Positions 42,365 through 50,954 of a stretch of DNA of 59,520 nucleotides are shown here, piece after piece. Source of the DNA: Gammaproteobacteria bacterium (GTDB lineage Bacteria; Pseudomonadota; Gammaproteobacteria; GCA-001735895). The notes under the pieces are model-generated. The model was not told the DNA's origin. It did no database searches and saw only the letters and a program-made list of their open reading frames with translations. The translations under genes were made by a program, and so were the position numbers. The stretch is taken from positions 2,151,823-2,211,342 of the forward strand of contig CP070646.1 of NCBI GenBank assembly GCA_020354435.1. The letters are read 5' to 3'. Positions within the stretch are counted from its first letter, which is position 1, and every line of letters begins with the position of its first letter.

Positions 42365-43003
42365 ATGAACCAGCAGCGGGACAGTAACGTCCAGCATTTC
42401 TACCTGAGACCACTCACGGTTAGTGATGTGGAGCATATTTCCGTGTGGTACGAAGATATCAAGGATTTGTCCCTGATCGAGAGCAAATTGTCCGTGCCAT
42501 TGAATGCTCGATCCCTGCAAAAAATATGGCAAAACGACCTCGAACATTCTGAACCCAGCACCAATTATCTGTTTTCGATCCGCGATGAAGATGATGATCC
42601 GATTGGGCATACCGGGATTCAGGACATCAGTTACGCCAATGGGAACGGCGTGATTTTTATCTACATGAGAAAGGACAGGCGCCGCTGTGGAGTCGCTTTG
42701 CGAAGCATGGGTTTAATGCTGGATCTGGCTTTTTTCCAATTGCGACTGCATCGCATTACCACATATGTCCACACGGACAATATCGGGTCGGCTGGTCTCG
42801 TAAAACGTCTCGGATTCATCAATGAAGGATGTATGCGAGAGGGGTATTTCTATGATGGTGAATACGGTGATGTTAATATTGTCGGCCTTCTTTCGAATGA
42901 ATGGAGCGCCGCCAGAGGCCCATTGAGCGAAGCCCTTGATAAAAAGGTAGACGTCGCTTTCGGACGAGGCTCCGGGACCCGGTGGATCTGGCCTCTGAGT
43001 TAG
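42365..43003 (+). CDS. GNAT acetyltransferase, RimJ/RimL-like
   Basis: 212 residues with a GNAT fold: YLRPLTVSDVEHISVWYED, IGHTGIQDISY, then DLAFFQLRLHRITTYVHTDN and the conserved N-x-x-S-x-G-L-V-K-R-L-G-F end of RimJ-type enzymes. They acetylate the N-terminus of a protein or a small amine. The acetyl-CoA loop (RRRCGVALRSMG) departs from the usual Q/R-x-x-G-x-G/A. The last 30 residues are non-conserved. It precedes the cyclase gene by 52 bp. Confidence 0.8.
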   Translation: MNQQRDSNVQHFYLRPLTVSDVEHISVWYEDIKDLSLIESKLSVPLNARSLQKIWQNDLEHSEPSTNYLFSIRDEDDDPIGHTGIQDISYANGNGVIFIYMRKDRRRCGVALRSMGLMLDLAFFQLRLHRITTYVHTDNIGSAGLVKRLGFINEGCMREGYFYDGEYGDVNIVGLLSNEWSAARGPLSEALDKKVDVAFGRGSGTRWIWPLS

Positions 43004-43055
43004 GCAAAAATTCCCGCGCCAAACCAATTATTGTCGATCCGAGAGAGTAAGTTCA

Positions 43056-44837
43056 GTGGTTGAAACCAGCAACAACGAGAGCCGGCGAGAGCTGAAAGCC
43101 ATTCTGTTTGCGGACGTGGTTGGTTATACGCGTCTGATGCAGGACGATGAAGAGGCTACCCACAAGGCCATTCGCGAACTTACCGATCTGTTTGCCAGAG
43201 GCTGCGACGAATTCGACGGGGAAATCCTCGATATTCGGGGTGACGGATTTTTCGCCATTTTTTCCAGCGCAGTGAATTCAGTTCGCTTTGCTAACAAAAC
43301 ACAGGAAAGCGCCGCACAATACAGCAAGGAATTTCCCGGACACCGTAAAATACGTTTTCGAATCGGTATCCATCTGGGTGACGTCCTGCATGATACCAGA
43401 CATCATTTTGGTGACGCGGTTAATATCGCTGCCCGTATCGAGGGTCTTTGTGATCCGGGTGGTGTATTTATATCCAGCGCGGTGCATGAGCAAGTAAAAA
43501 ACTCGAAATATTTCAACTACGAAAATCTCGGTTTACGTCGGCTTAAGAACATTGAGGAACCGATTGGAATCTTCCGTATCGTAAAAGATGCGCCGACTGC
43601 ATTGATGGTTGCCAGTCCGCGACAATCAGCTATGGTAGAGCCCGCGGACATGTATACTGATCGTTTGTCGGTGCGGCCGTCCATTGCGGTGCTGCCTTTT
43701 AAAAACTCGACCGGCAATCCGGATTACGAGTACTTTTCCGAAGGTATCACCGAAGACATCATCACCAATCTGGCCAAGTTTCATAACCTGTTTGTCATTT
43801 CGCGTAATTCTTCATTTACCTACAAAGACAAAACGAAATCGGCCAAGCAAATTGGTAGTGAACTGGGTGTTCGTTACATTGCGGACGGAAGTATCCGTAC
43901 TGCCGGTAATCGAGTTCGGATTTCGATCCAGCTTGTCGATACTCACAAGGATCAAACCGTTTGGACCGAACATTACGATCGCAATCTTGATGATATTTTT
44001 GAAGTACAGGATGATATTTCCGCGATCATTTGTAATGTTTGCGCGGTAAAAATCAGCAGCGAAGAAAGCGCAAACCACGTGCGTATGCCCGGCAACCATG
44101 AAGCCTACGATATGGTGCTCAAAGGGCAACAGCATATTTATCGATATACCCGTGAAGATTTGCGACAGGCAAGAAAATACTACGAAATAGCCGCAAAACT
44201 CGATCCCCGTTACGCGCGTGCATTGTCGTCTATCGCACAAACGCTTAACTTCGAGTGGCTGTTTTCATGGTCTGAGTATCCCGATGATACCCTGGAGCAT
44301 GCTCTGGATCTTGCCAGGCAAGCCGTAACACTGGACGATGGTGATGCGCGCGGCCACGCCCGGGTAGGTTTTATCTCGCTTTATCAGAAAAATCATGAGG
44401 CCTCGATCAACGCTTATTTGCGCGCACTGCAGCTGAACCCCAACGACGCCGACGTGATCGCGGATCTCGCGGATACCTATGCGCATTCCGGGCACTCGGA
44501 CGAGGCGGTGGCATTAATCAAAAAAGCAATGCACCTGAATCCGTTTTATCCCGACGAGTACCTGTGGAACCTGGGAGGCGCTTACTACAACCTGAAGCAG
44601 TACCAGGATGCGATCAACGCGGTTGAACAAATGAACAATCCAACCGAGGGCAGCCGCATTCTGGCCGCCAGCTACGCGCAACTGGGGCAACTGGATCTGG
44701 CCCAGAGATATGCGCGCAGAACGCTGTCGGCGCATCCGGATTTTTCCCTGGAGCAGTGGAGCCTGATGATGCCGGACAAGTACCCCGACGAAACCACGCA
44801 TTTCATCGAGGGTTTACGTAAAGCCGGATTGAATTAA
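43056..44837 (+). CDS. Class III adenylate/guanylate cyclase with TolB-like and TPR domains
   Basis: A 593-residue cytoplasmic protein from a GTG start. Residues 10-170 are a class III cyclase domain: metal Asp in LFADVVGYTRLM, second Asp in LDIRGDGFFAIF, and a HFGDAVNIAARIEGL segment. Residues about 205-330 are a TolB/FlgO-like domain (PSIAVLPFKNSTGNPDYEYF, then YIADGSIRTAG). The end has TPR repeats (ALQLNPNDADVIADLADTYA). This layout is common in rhizobial and marine proteobacterial cyclases that make cAMP in response to protein partners. It converges on the Ala-rich gene of the YcaO cluster with 6 bp between. Confidence 0.9.
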   Translation: MVETSNNESRRELKAILFADVVGYTRLMQDDEEATHKAIRELTDLFARGCDEFDGEILDIRGDGFFAIFSSAVNSVRFANKTQESAAQYSKEFPGHRKIRFRIGIHLGDVLHDTRHHFGDAVNIAARIEGLCDPGGVFISSAVHEQVKNSKYFNYENLGLRRLKNIEEPIGIFRIVKDAPTALMVASPRQSAMVEPADMYTDRLSVRPSIAVLPFKNSTGNPDYEYFSEGITEDIITNLAKFHNLFVISRNSSFTYKDKTKSAKQIGSELGVRYIADGSIRTAGNRVRISIQLVDTHKDQTVWTEHYDRNLDDIFEVQDDISAIICNVCAVKISSEESANHVRMPGNHEAYDMVLKGQQHIYRYTREDLRQARKYYEIAAKLDPRYARALSSIAQTLNFEWLFSWSEYPDDTLEHALDLARQAVTLDDGDARGHARVGFISLYQKNHEASINAYLRALQLNPNDADVIADLADTYAHSGHSDEAVALIKKAMHLNPFYPDEYLWNLGGAYYNLKQYQDAINAVEQMNNPTEGSRILAASYAQLGQLDLAQRYARRTLSAHPDFSLEQWSLMMPDKYPDETTHFIEGLRKAGLN

Positions 44838-44843
44838 ACGCAA

Positions 44844-45599
44844 CTATTCGCCGCGAACTTTGCGGCCGCTAATGCCGACTTTTCTGCCGCTCACTTTACG
44901 CCCCCGGCCCAGGTAGCCACCGACCTTTCTGCCGCTCACCTTTCTGCCGGCCATTTCGTCCGCGATTTCCGCCTCGTCGATTTCGGCTTCGAGCAGGATC
45001 GATTCGATCGGCCCGGAACAGGGGTCGAGCCGCATCGAAAAGTCCGCCTTGTCGTAAGGCCAGATCCTGACATTGTCTGCGAAATCCGGAAACGGTTTAT
45101 CTACCCGACCAATATAAGGATCGGCAGCGGACGCGGCGGCTGCAGCGGCGGCTACCGAGGCAGCGGTAGCTCCTTCTTCTCCTGCAGCTGCAGCGGCAGC
45201 GGCGGCGGCAGCTATCTCGGCGGCGCCAGCTCCGTCGGCAGCGGAAGCGGCAGCGCCAGCTACATCTTGAGCTGTAGCTTCATGAGAAGCAGCCGCGGCA
45301 GCGGTCGCGGCAACGACTCTGCGACCCCGACTGTAATCGAGGCCTTCTCCGTGCACCAGCATGATCGTGGGCGCCATCAAATCATGATAATGCGCTTCGA
45401 ATTCGAAGCCGTAAATCATCGCAAAACAAGGTTCTTGCTTGCCTATATGGCTTGGATCGAACTGTTCGCGTAAAAATCGGTTACTTCCAAGTCCAGGTAC
45501 GCCACCGATCCCGGCGTCAAAGACGCGCACATCGATCCTGATGCCCTGTACCACACGACCGTACAGCAACACCCTCGATGGCATCATTAAGTTGCTCAT
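44844..45599 (-). CDS. Ala-rich protein with C-terminal GRKV repeats, YcaO-cluster member
   Basis: 251 residues; strong site GAGGAGGG before the ATG. Three parts: a folded-looking N-terminal domain (1-96, RVLLYGRVVQGIRIDVRVFD); an insert of about 63 residues (97-159) that is mostly Ala with a few Ser, Thr, Glu and Gly; then DPYIGRVDKPFPDFADNVRI to about 215. The end (218-249) has five GRKV units with G/S spacers and is strongly basic. Only two Cys. No signal peptide. It is the last gene after YcaO, TfuA and a metallopeptidase. It could be their modification substrate or a scaffold; nothing proves this. I know no named family. Confidence 0.7.
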   Translation of the reverse strand: MSNLMMPSRVLLYGRVVQGIRIDVRVFDAGIGGVPGLGSNRFLREQFDPSHIGKQEPCFAMIYGFEFEAHYHDLMAPTIMLVHGEGLDYSRGRRVVAATAAAAASHEATAQDVAGAAASAADGAGAAEIAAAAAAAAAAGEEGATAASVAAAAAAASAADPYIGRVDKPFPDFADNVRIWPYDKADFSMRLDPCSGPIESILLEAEIDEAEIADEMAGRKVSGRKVGGYLGRGRKVSGRKVGISGRKVRGE

Positions 45600-45697
45600 A
45601 ACATCCCTCCTCTTGTGGTTTTAGTTGTTGTCTACTCTCGGTATCCAGCCGCTATTACCCTTGGCTGGGTTCTGCATTCGTTAATACATTGAGCTGC

Positions 45698-47020
45698 TCA
45701 ATAAGACTCCCGCATTTGCGCATCGAATTCCCAGCGGCCAGGAGACATCCAGCGCGACGAATCCATATGGTTTTCGCGCGGCAATTTGGCCAGTTGCGGT
45801 CCTATTGGCACCCGGCCAATCTCGCGATACTCAAAATTTTCAATGATGATCTCGGTGTACTCGCCGCCGGAAAAATCCCGATCGACTTCGCACAAGGTGT
45901 CGCCGACCTGCAGGTAACTCAAATAGTCGGCGGGCAGACGGCGCCAGGTTTCAGCGAGGTAGTGACCGACGATGTCACGCGCATCCAGTAACGCCTCCTT
46001 GAACGCCGGCTTTTCGCCGGCATAAGCGTCAGAGAACATATCCTGCACCAGTGCCTGGTAGCGTGGCTGGTACTCGTAGCGGTCGGCGAGCGCTTCGACC
46101 TCGGGGCTGATCAGTGCACGCTCGAGTAATTGTTCGTGAAAGATATCGATCATCGTGTCGAATATCGCGCCGGTGAGCGGTTGCGACAGCACATGCTCCC
46201 GGCGCCAGCCGTCGATAAACTGCGACATGGTGACCGTGTTCGATGCGAGCCGTATCTGCTCGTTCCGGCTTAGCTCGGCGATGCGATTGAGCCGGTTGAG
46301 TGTGTAGAGATTGCCCTCGGTATTTTTCAGCAATTCTTCCACAACCGAATCGAAGTGCAGACAGGAGATGATGGCAACCAGGTCGGCGGCCGATTCGTGG
46401 AAGCCATTGTACTCACCGGTTTCACCTTCGGGGTCCGGCAGGCCAACGGTGCTGTAAATAATGCCGTGCCCAACCTCGTGCGCGATGATGTCAAAATTGG
46501 TAGCGTCGAGCGAGAAGATACCGCTCTTGCTTTCACTCGAACCGAACTCGATAAAACCGAAGCCGATGCGGCTATTGTCGTAGCTGGGCAGATGGACCAG
46601 TTCCATTTTGTCGAAGGCATCGGCCGAGTGCCATTCGATCGTCTCCCCGAAATAGCCGTCCCAGACGTCCTGCACAAAACGCACACAACCGAACAGGTGC
46701 GCAACCAGGAATTCCGGCGAGTCCTCGTCCAGGTAATCGAAATGTCCATCCGCATCCGGCAGGGCCGGCGGGTGAATATCACCATCCCACGGGGGCAGGT
46801 ACAGGTAAGGTGAACCGTCGCGGCGGGTTTGCACGCCATAGGGCGGCCATTTGTCGACGGGATTGATCGCGTACATGCGATCGTCTTCTGGACCGGGACC
46901 TACGCTTCCCGCCGGATTGGACACGATAACGACCTCTGGCTCGCGCGTGGGATCAAGAATCGGAGCCTGCGGATATAGACGGAACCGGGTTCCGCCCGGG
47001 TATTTGGGTCGAACTGCCAT
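45698..47020 (-). CDS. Gluzincin metallopeptidase (M4/M36-like)
   Basis: 440 residues after AAGGGGGAC. The zinc site is HEVGH at 181-185 (H181, E182, H185), and a likely third ligand is E209 in GFHESAADLVAII, the HExxH...E layout of gluzincins. It lacks the signal peptide and pro-domain of secreted M4/M36 enzymes, so it probably works in the cytoplasm, or leaves by a route not visible here. It lies 54 bp downstream of TfuA. A peptidase next to YcaO/TfuA suggests removal of a leader or trimming of a modified protein, by inference. Confidence 0.82.
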   Translation of the reverse strand: MAVRPKYPGGTRFRLYPQAPILDPTREPEVVIVSNPAGSVGPGPEDDRMYAINPVDKWPPYGVQTRRDGSPYLYLPPWDGDIHPPALPDADGHFDYLDEDSPEFLVAHLFGCVRFVQDVWDGYFGETIEWHSADAFDKMELVHLPSYDNSRIGFGFIEFGSSESKSGIFSLDATNFDIIAHEVGHGIIYSTVGLPDPEGETGEYNGFHESAADLVAIISCLHFDSVVEELLKNTEGNLYTLNRLNRIAELSRNEQIRLASNTVTMSQFIDGWRREHVLSQPLTGAIFDTMIDIFHEQLLERALISPEVEALADRYEYQPRYQALVQDMFSDAYAGEKPAFKEALLDARDIVGHYLAETWRRLPADYLSYLQVGDTLCEVDRDFSGGEYTEIIIENFEYREIGRVPIGPQLAKLPRENHMDSSRWMSPGRWEFDAQMRESY

Positions 47021-47074
47021 GTCCCCCTTAGTATTTATAGTTGCTGTTGTAAATCCTAATACCGGTTTAGAGTT

Positions 47075-48418
47075 CTACTGCTTTTCATCTTCGATTGCAA
47101 GCGTAGTGAGGTAGTGATACTCGAGCAGTCGATAAAATTCCGCGCGATCGCTAAAACCCGTTGCCGATAAATACTCGTCAAGATCGGGTGGGATGGATTC
47201 ATCTAGCTGTGACTCGAAATACCAGGCGAGCAATTGTGGCGGCTTGATGTCAGTTCCGTCGAAGGATGACAAATCGACCTTGCGCCTGGCTTCGGCTTGT
47301 GTTTTCAGCGCCGCATAGCTGCCGTCAAACCTTAATTCGTCGAGTAATATTCGATTATCGATTTCACCCATTTTATCGACAACTGTCTTGCACTGTTGCT
47401 CGAGTTCGAGCGCCTGTTGTAAATGGCTGGAATCCCAGTCGTTTTGCTCGATCCAGGTGCTGAGTTCTGCATGGGTATACAATGCGAGCGATTCACGCAG
47501 TTTCTGAAGCTGTTTGCGCGTTTGCGTTTCGTCGGTCTCAATACCCGCCCGTCCCGCTTCACGCCGTGCCAATTGTTTTAATCGCGCGCGTAGAATTATC
47601 TGTCGGTAATGCTGCGGATTCAGCCTGAGTTCGTCGACGACGAGCGACTCGATGTCGATCCGCTCAGCGTCGGCCTCAACTGGTGATTGGCCGGTGTCGC
47701 CGGATACCACGCTGTCCCACATCACGGTCCACGAGAACGAATAATCACAGTGAAACGGTCCCGGCGTGGTTTCCATTAACTCGCCCAGTTCGGCGAGCAT
47801 CGCCCTGGCATCCTCTAGTTTCAAATCCTGCTCATTACGCTCCAGCCAGGATTCAAATGCCGCAAGTTCGCCGGCGCTGATGCCTGATTCCTGTGCCAGC
47901 TCAAACACTCGCGGCCACTGGCGTTCCTGGTAAAAAATGGATTTGGCCTGCGCAAGCAGGGATGCACCGACAGGCTGGGTGATTATCGAAGCCTCTATCG
48001 CCGCGGTAATCGATTTGCGAGCATTAACCATTGCCAGTGAAAGCAATGGATATCCCAGTTCCGCCGGTCCGTGTAACACCGCGACCTCATCGTCGTCTTC
48101 CAGCTTTCCATCGCGAAAATTCTCAAAAATTTCGCCCACGCCACGCATGCCAAACTGGTGCAACTCGGCGGCGCGCAGTGCGCCCATGCTGCTGGCGCCA
48201 AGCACGTGTATGCCACTTGACATGGCCCACAGTATTTCCTTGTGCCAGACCGAGGGTACACCCTCGAAATAGCCATCGATGATGGCGATGAAATCGGGCG
48301 CAGTTCGTGCGACCCGATAAACATCTCCCTGTGATACCGGTGGCCGCCACTCGACACCAGGGAATGCCTCCACTTCGTTGCGAGAGATACTCGGCCCGGC
48401 AAAAACGACAGCTCTCAC
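47075..48418 (-). CDS. TfuA-domain protein, YcaO partner
   Basis: 447 residues from a GTG that overlaps the YcaO stop (GTGA). Residues 1 to about 150 are a TfuA domain: RAVVFAGPSISRNEVEAFPG, then FIAIIDGYFEGVPSVWHKEI and GIHVLGASSMGALRAAELHQ. TfuA proteins work with YcaO enzymes to form peptide thioamides, for example in thioviridamide-type pathways and on methyl-coenzyme M reductase. Residues 150-447 are Glu/Gln-rich helices I cannot assign; they may bind a substrate or YcaO. Overlap with YcaO implies a complex made in equal amounts. Confidence 0.85.
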   Translation of the reverse strand: MRAVVFAGPSISRNEVEAFPGVEWRPPVSQGDVYRVARTAPDFIAIIDGYFEGVPSVWHKEILWAMSSGIHVLGASSMGALRAAELHQFGMRGVGEIFENFRDGKLEDDDEVAVLHGPAELGYPLLSLAMVNARKSITAAIEASIITQPVGASLLAQAKSIFYQERQWPRVFELAQESGISAGELAAFESWLERNEQDLKLEDARAMLAELGELMETTPGPFHCDYSFSWTVMWDSVVSGDTGQSPVEADAERIDIESLVVDELRLNPQHYRQIILRARLKQLARREAGRAGIETDETQTRKQLQKLRESLALYTHAELSTWIEQNDWDSSHLQQALELEQQCKTVVDKMGEIDNRILLDELRFDGSYAALKTQAEARRKVDLSSFDGTDIKPPQLLAWYFESQLDESIPPDLDEYLSATGFSDRAEFYRLLEYHYLTTLAIEDEKQ

Positions 48419-49626
48419 GATGATTGCTCGGCGATAGCACGGGCGCGTTGGCCCGGAATGTAATCGTCTTCGTCGTGTGGACCCTCGAGACCGGGGATAA
48501 CAACGCGCACCACCGGAATGCCGAATGCCGGCTTGCTCAAGTTGGTGCAAACGACCTGATCGATGCCGATATTACCTAGCTGTGCTAGCAGCCAGTCGAC
48601 ATCTTCTTCGAAAGTAGCAAAATTCTGGTCAGCAATATCACTGAAATCCACAACACCGCTATTATCCCCGGTTATCCCGCGTAGCAGGCGGTTTCTTTGT
48701 TCCAGTTCCGGGGCCATAAATTCCCGGTGGGTCAAATCATCGCGTGACCCTGCGATGTAGGTCGTGCGCACCTGCGCCGCCTCTGTAAGTGCTCGTGCCA
48801 GTGCGATCGATTTACAGGGATGACAACCAGCTCCCAGCCCCGGCAGCGTGAGTGCCTGTTGCGGGTCGAGCAGTATGCAGTCAAAACTCGGGATTCCGCT
48901 GTCGCTGGTGGTGTTCCAGACCGTTACCGACAGGTTTGCGGCTTGTAACTGCGCTATCAATTGTCGACAGATTTCATCGTCGACGCTGTCAAGATCGAGC
49001 TTTACGGCATCTCTTTCTGATTTGCTTTTTTGGTACCACAGGCTGGTTGAGTCACGCTCGACGCATTCGCAAATCGCATGCGATACCGCTTCCAGGTAGT
49101 GGTTTCCGGAGGCAAGACCATTACTGCTTTGTGCAAAGCAACCGCTGCCCGACGGTGCGGGATGGGCATAAAAAGTATGCACAGTTTCGTATGGCAGCCA
49201 GACCGATGACTCGTCAATCAGGTTGGTGCCTTCGATCCACAGGATCGGTAGCTTGTCGTGGTAAAGGCTATCACGCATCGCCGGCAAGCGTTCGATATCA
49301 ACCATCGGGTGTGCATTTGATAGATCGTCGAAGTTGCCAAGCTTGAGCGGCAAATCTATGCGCTCTGCATGCCAGGTTTCGATCGATTCCATTAGTCCCG
49401 AAGCTTTTGCCGCATCGAGTGTGAATCCTTTGCCTTGCGATACGGCAATCGAATGCGAGTTTGGGCGGCACACCATGACTACCGGAATTCCGATGCGATC
49501 CAGGCCGGTGACATTGGCAATGCGGGTGATTCCCATTGCGGACATGTATGGCTTAATCCTTGCCAGTGTGAACGCGGGATCGACAAGTAGATGCGCCCCT
49601 TTTTGGTAGTGTTTGCTGGCTTGCAT
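48415..49626 (-). CDS. YcaO-domain cyclodehydratase/thioamide synthetase
   Basis: About 403 residues from the ATG at 49626; a TTG at 49656 would add 10. YcaO landmarks are GKGFTLDAAKASGLMESIE (ATP/Mg Glu cluster), ASGNHYLEAVSHAICECVER and SIALARALTEAAQ, followed by RDDLTHREF. YcaO enzymes use ATP to activate peptide amide oxygens, giving azolines, amidines or, with TfuA, thioamides. The C-terminus lacks the Pro-rich tail found in azoline-forming members. It is the first gene of a four-gene set (YcaO, TfuA, peptidase, Ala-rich protein). No short precursor peptide is seen in the 250 bp upstream. Confidence 0.9.
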   Translation of the reverse strand: MQASKHYQKGAHLLVDPAFTLARIKPYMSAMGITRIANVTGLDRIGIPVVMVCRPNSHSIAVSQGKGFTLDAAKASGLMESIETWHAERIDLPLKLGNFDDLSNAHPMVDIERLPAMRDSLYHDKLPILWIEGTNLIDESSVWLPYETVHTFYAHPAPSGSGCFAQSSNGLASGNHYLEAVSHAICECVERDSTSLWYQKSKSERDAVKLDLDSVDDEICRQLIAQLQAANLSVTVWNTTSDSGIPSFDCILLDPQQALTLPGLGAGCHPCKSIALARALTEAAQVRTTYIAGSRDDLTHREFMAPELEQRNRLLRGITGDNSGVVDFSDIADQNFATFEEDVDWLLAQLGNIGIDQVVCTNLSKPAFGIPVVRVVIPGLEGPHDEDDYIPGQRARAIAEQSS

Positions 49627-49746
49627 CTTGCACCAGGTGGTTATTAGACAATGCAAATAAAACGATTATAACCATATGTCGCAGTTATCGGGTCAAGATC
49701 CGGCCATGAAGCCCTGCATTCTGCGGGTTCCGGATAAAATTTTTCT

Positions 49747-49792
49747 GGAACCAGGTTCTGTAATCAGTATCGCCTGTATTTAAGCTGGTTCC
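49747..49792. promoter_or_regulatory. Inverted repeat between the two minus-strand clusters
   Basis: Arms GGAACCAG and CTGGTTCC, 30 bp apart, between the diiron oxygenase gene and YcaO. It could terminate the upstream operon or bind a regulator of the YcaO set. No T run follows. A TATAAT lies at 49665-49670 on the minus strand, about 40 bp before the YcaO ATG, but has no well-spaced -35 box. Confidence 0.3.
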
Positions 49793-49875
49793 CGATTTGT
49801 TCGTGGGGAACGGTGACGCAGGTAGAGACCGTTTAGCCGCCTATAGAAATAACAAGAGGTGTCTCAGACCGTTCG

Positions 49876-50919
49876 TCAATTGGAGTTAACACTTCCCGCG
49901 GCCACTCCCGCTAAAAGGGCGGCTGAACCACCCGGCTGGTTGGCTTCCCGGGTCTCCACCAGAAACAGCGGCCACAGGCAATCCAGTTCCGGATACTCGG
50001 CAAATAATGCCAGGCTATTCTTGACCGCCTTGCGTGAAAACGCCATCTGGTGATACTCCCGCGATTGGCCGAGCAGGGGTAATTCACGCACCAGCGCGGG
50101 CACCACGCTTTGATTCAGATCGGGAAATTCCCGCGCCAGTTGCCGTAATGTCTGCAGCGCGGTATTGCGCGGCGCGGTATATCCGCGCATCACCCGGTAA
50201 AACATTCGACCCGCAAGCCGGCATTTCCACCGCGGCGCGCGATCGTAAACCCAGCTGAGCAGGTGTTGATCCAGCTGGAAGTGGCGCGCCTCGTCGCGGA
50301 AATGAAAACGATGTACCTGCAGGAAACTCGGATCCAGTGAATCCGGGTTCTGCCTGTCGAACTGGACGTACTGGCGACAGTAGTCAGTGGTGCGTTCCTC
50401 GAAAAAGATCGCGATCCAGATCCACACCAGGATGTGTTTGGGCCAGCTGAGCATCGCTCGCGTCACCAATTGCTGGCCCGGTGTCATGCGGAAGATGCGA
50501 AATTCGCGTTGCGCGTACCACTCTGGTTCGGATTTTTGCAACAAGCGCCAGAACATCCGCGTGTGCTTGATCTCTTCGTCGGTGAGAAAGTTGACCGCGG
50601 TGACCATTTCGTCGGGCACGTTGAATTGCCTCACTACCGACTCCATCGCGTCGATCAGGAAATTGGTTTCGAACCAGATGAACTGTTCGCAGATCGCCAG
50701 TGCGAAAATCTGGTTGTAGCGCAACTGTTGTGCTTCGTCGAGCCGGTCGAAACTCGGCAGGTAAGTCAGCGGCGACATCGCCGGTGGCGCCCACAACTTG
50801 CTTCGATCGACATTCAGCGACCAGTCCAGGTCCTCGATGTCATATGCATTTTTCGATGCCAGCTGATTCAGCCGTTGCAGCGAATCTATGTCCTTGCGGG
50901 GTGTGTGTTCAATTTTCAT
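49876..50919 (-). CDS. AurF-like diiron oxygenase
   Basis: 347 residues; the ATG at 50919 has GGAG 5 bp upstream. It is an all-helical ferritin-like protein. Metal ligands are suggested by EQFIWFETNFL, E-x-x-H in TDEEIKHTRMFW, FFEERTTDY and a second E-x-x-H in FRDEARHFQL. This fits the AurF family (p-aminobenzoate N-oxygenase), which oxidises amines to nitro or hydroxylamine groups. It follows the adenylating enzyme by 35 bp and is the last gene of the seven-gene operon. Confidence 0.82.
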   Translation of the reverse strand: MKIEHTPRKDIDSLQRLNQLASKNAYDIEDLDWSLNVDRSKLWAPPAMSPLTYLPSFDRLDEAQQLRYNQIFALAICEQFIWFETNFLIDAMESVVRQFNVPDEMVTAVNFLTDEEIKHTRMFWRLLQKSEPEWYAQREFRIFRMTPGQQLVTRAMLSWPKHILVWIWIAIFFEERTTDYCRQYVQFDRQNPDSLDPSFLQVHRFHFRDEARHFQLDQHLLSWVYDRAPRWKCRLAGRMFYRVMRGYTAPRNTALQTLRQLAREFPDLNQSVVPALVRELPLLGQSREYHQMAFSRKAVKNSLALFAEYPELDCLWPLFLVETREANQPGGSAALLAGVAAGSVNSN

Positions 50920-50954
50920 CTGTGCTCCGTTAGTCAAATTCGCCGGTATAAACT

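Noticed and set aside
41977..42413. Small minus-strand frames before the GNAT gene
   Set aside because: AT-rich, no ribosome sites or family resemblance, and they overlap each other.
49627..49875. Short RiPP precursor gene upstream of YcaO
   Set aside because: On the minus strand only an 8-codon frame (MQGFMAGS) with no ribosome site is present.
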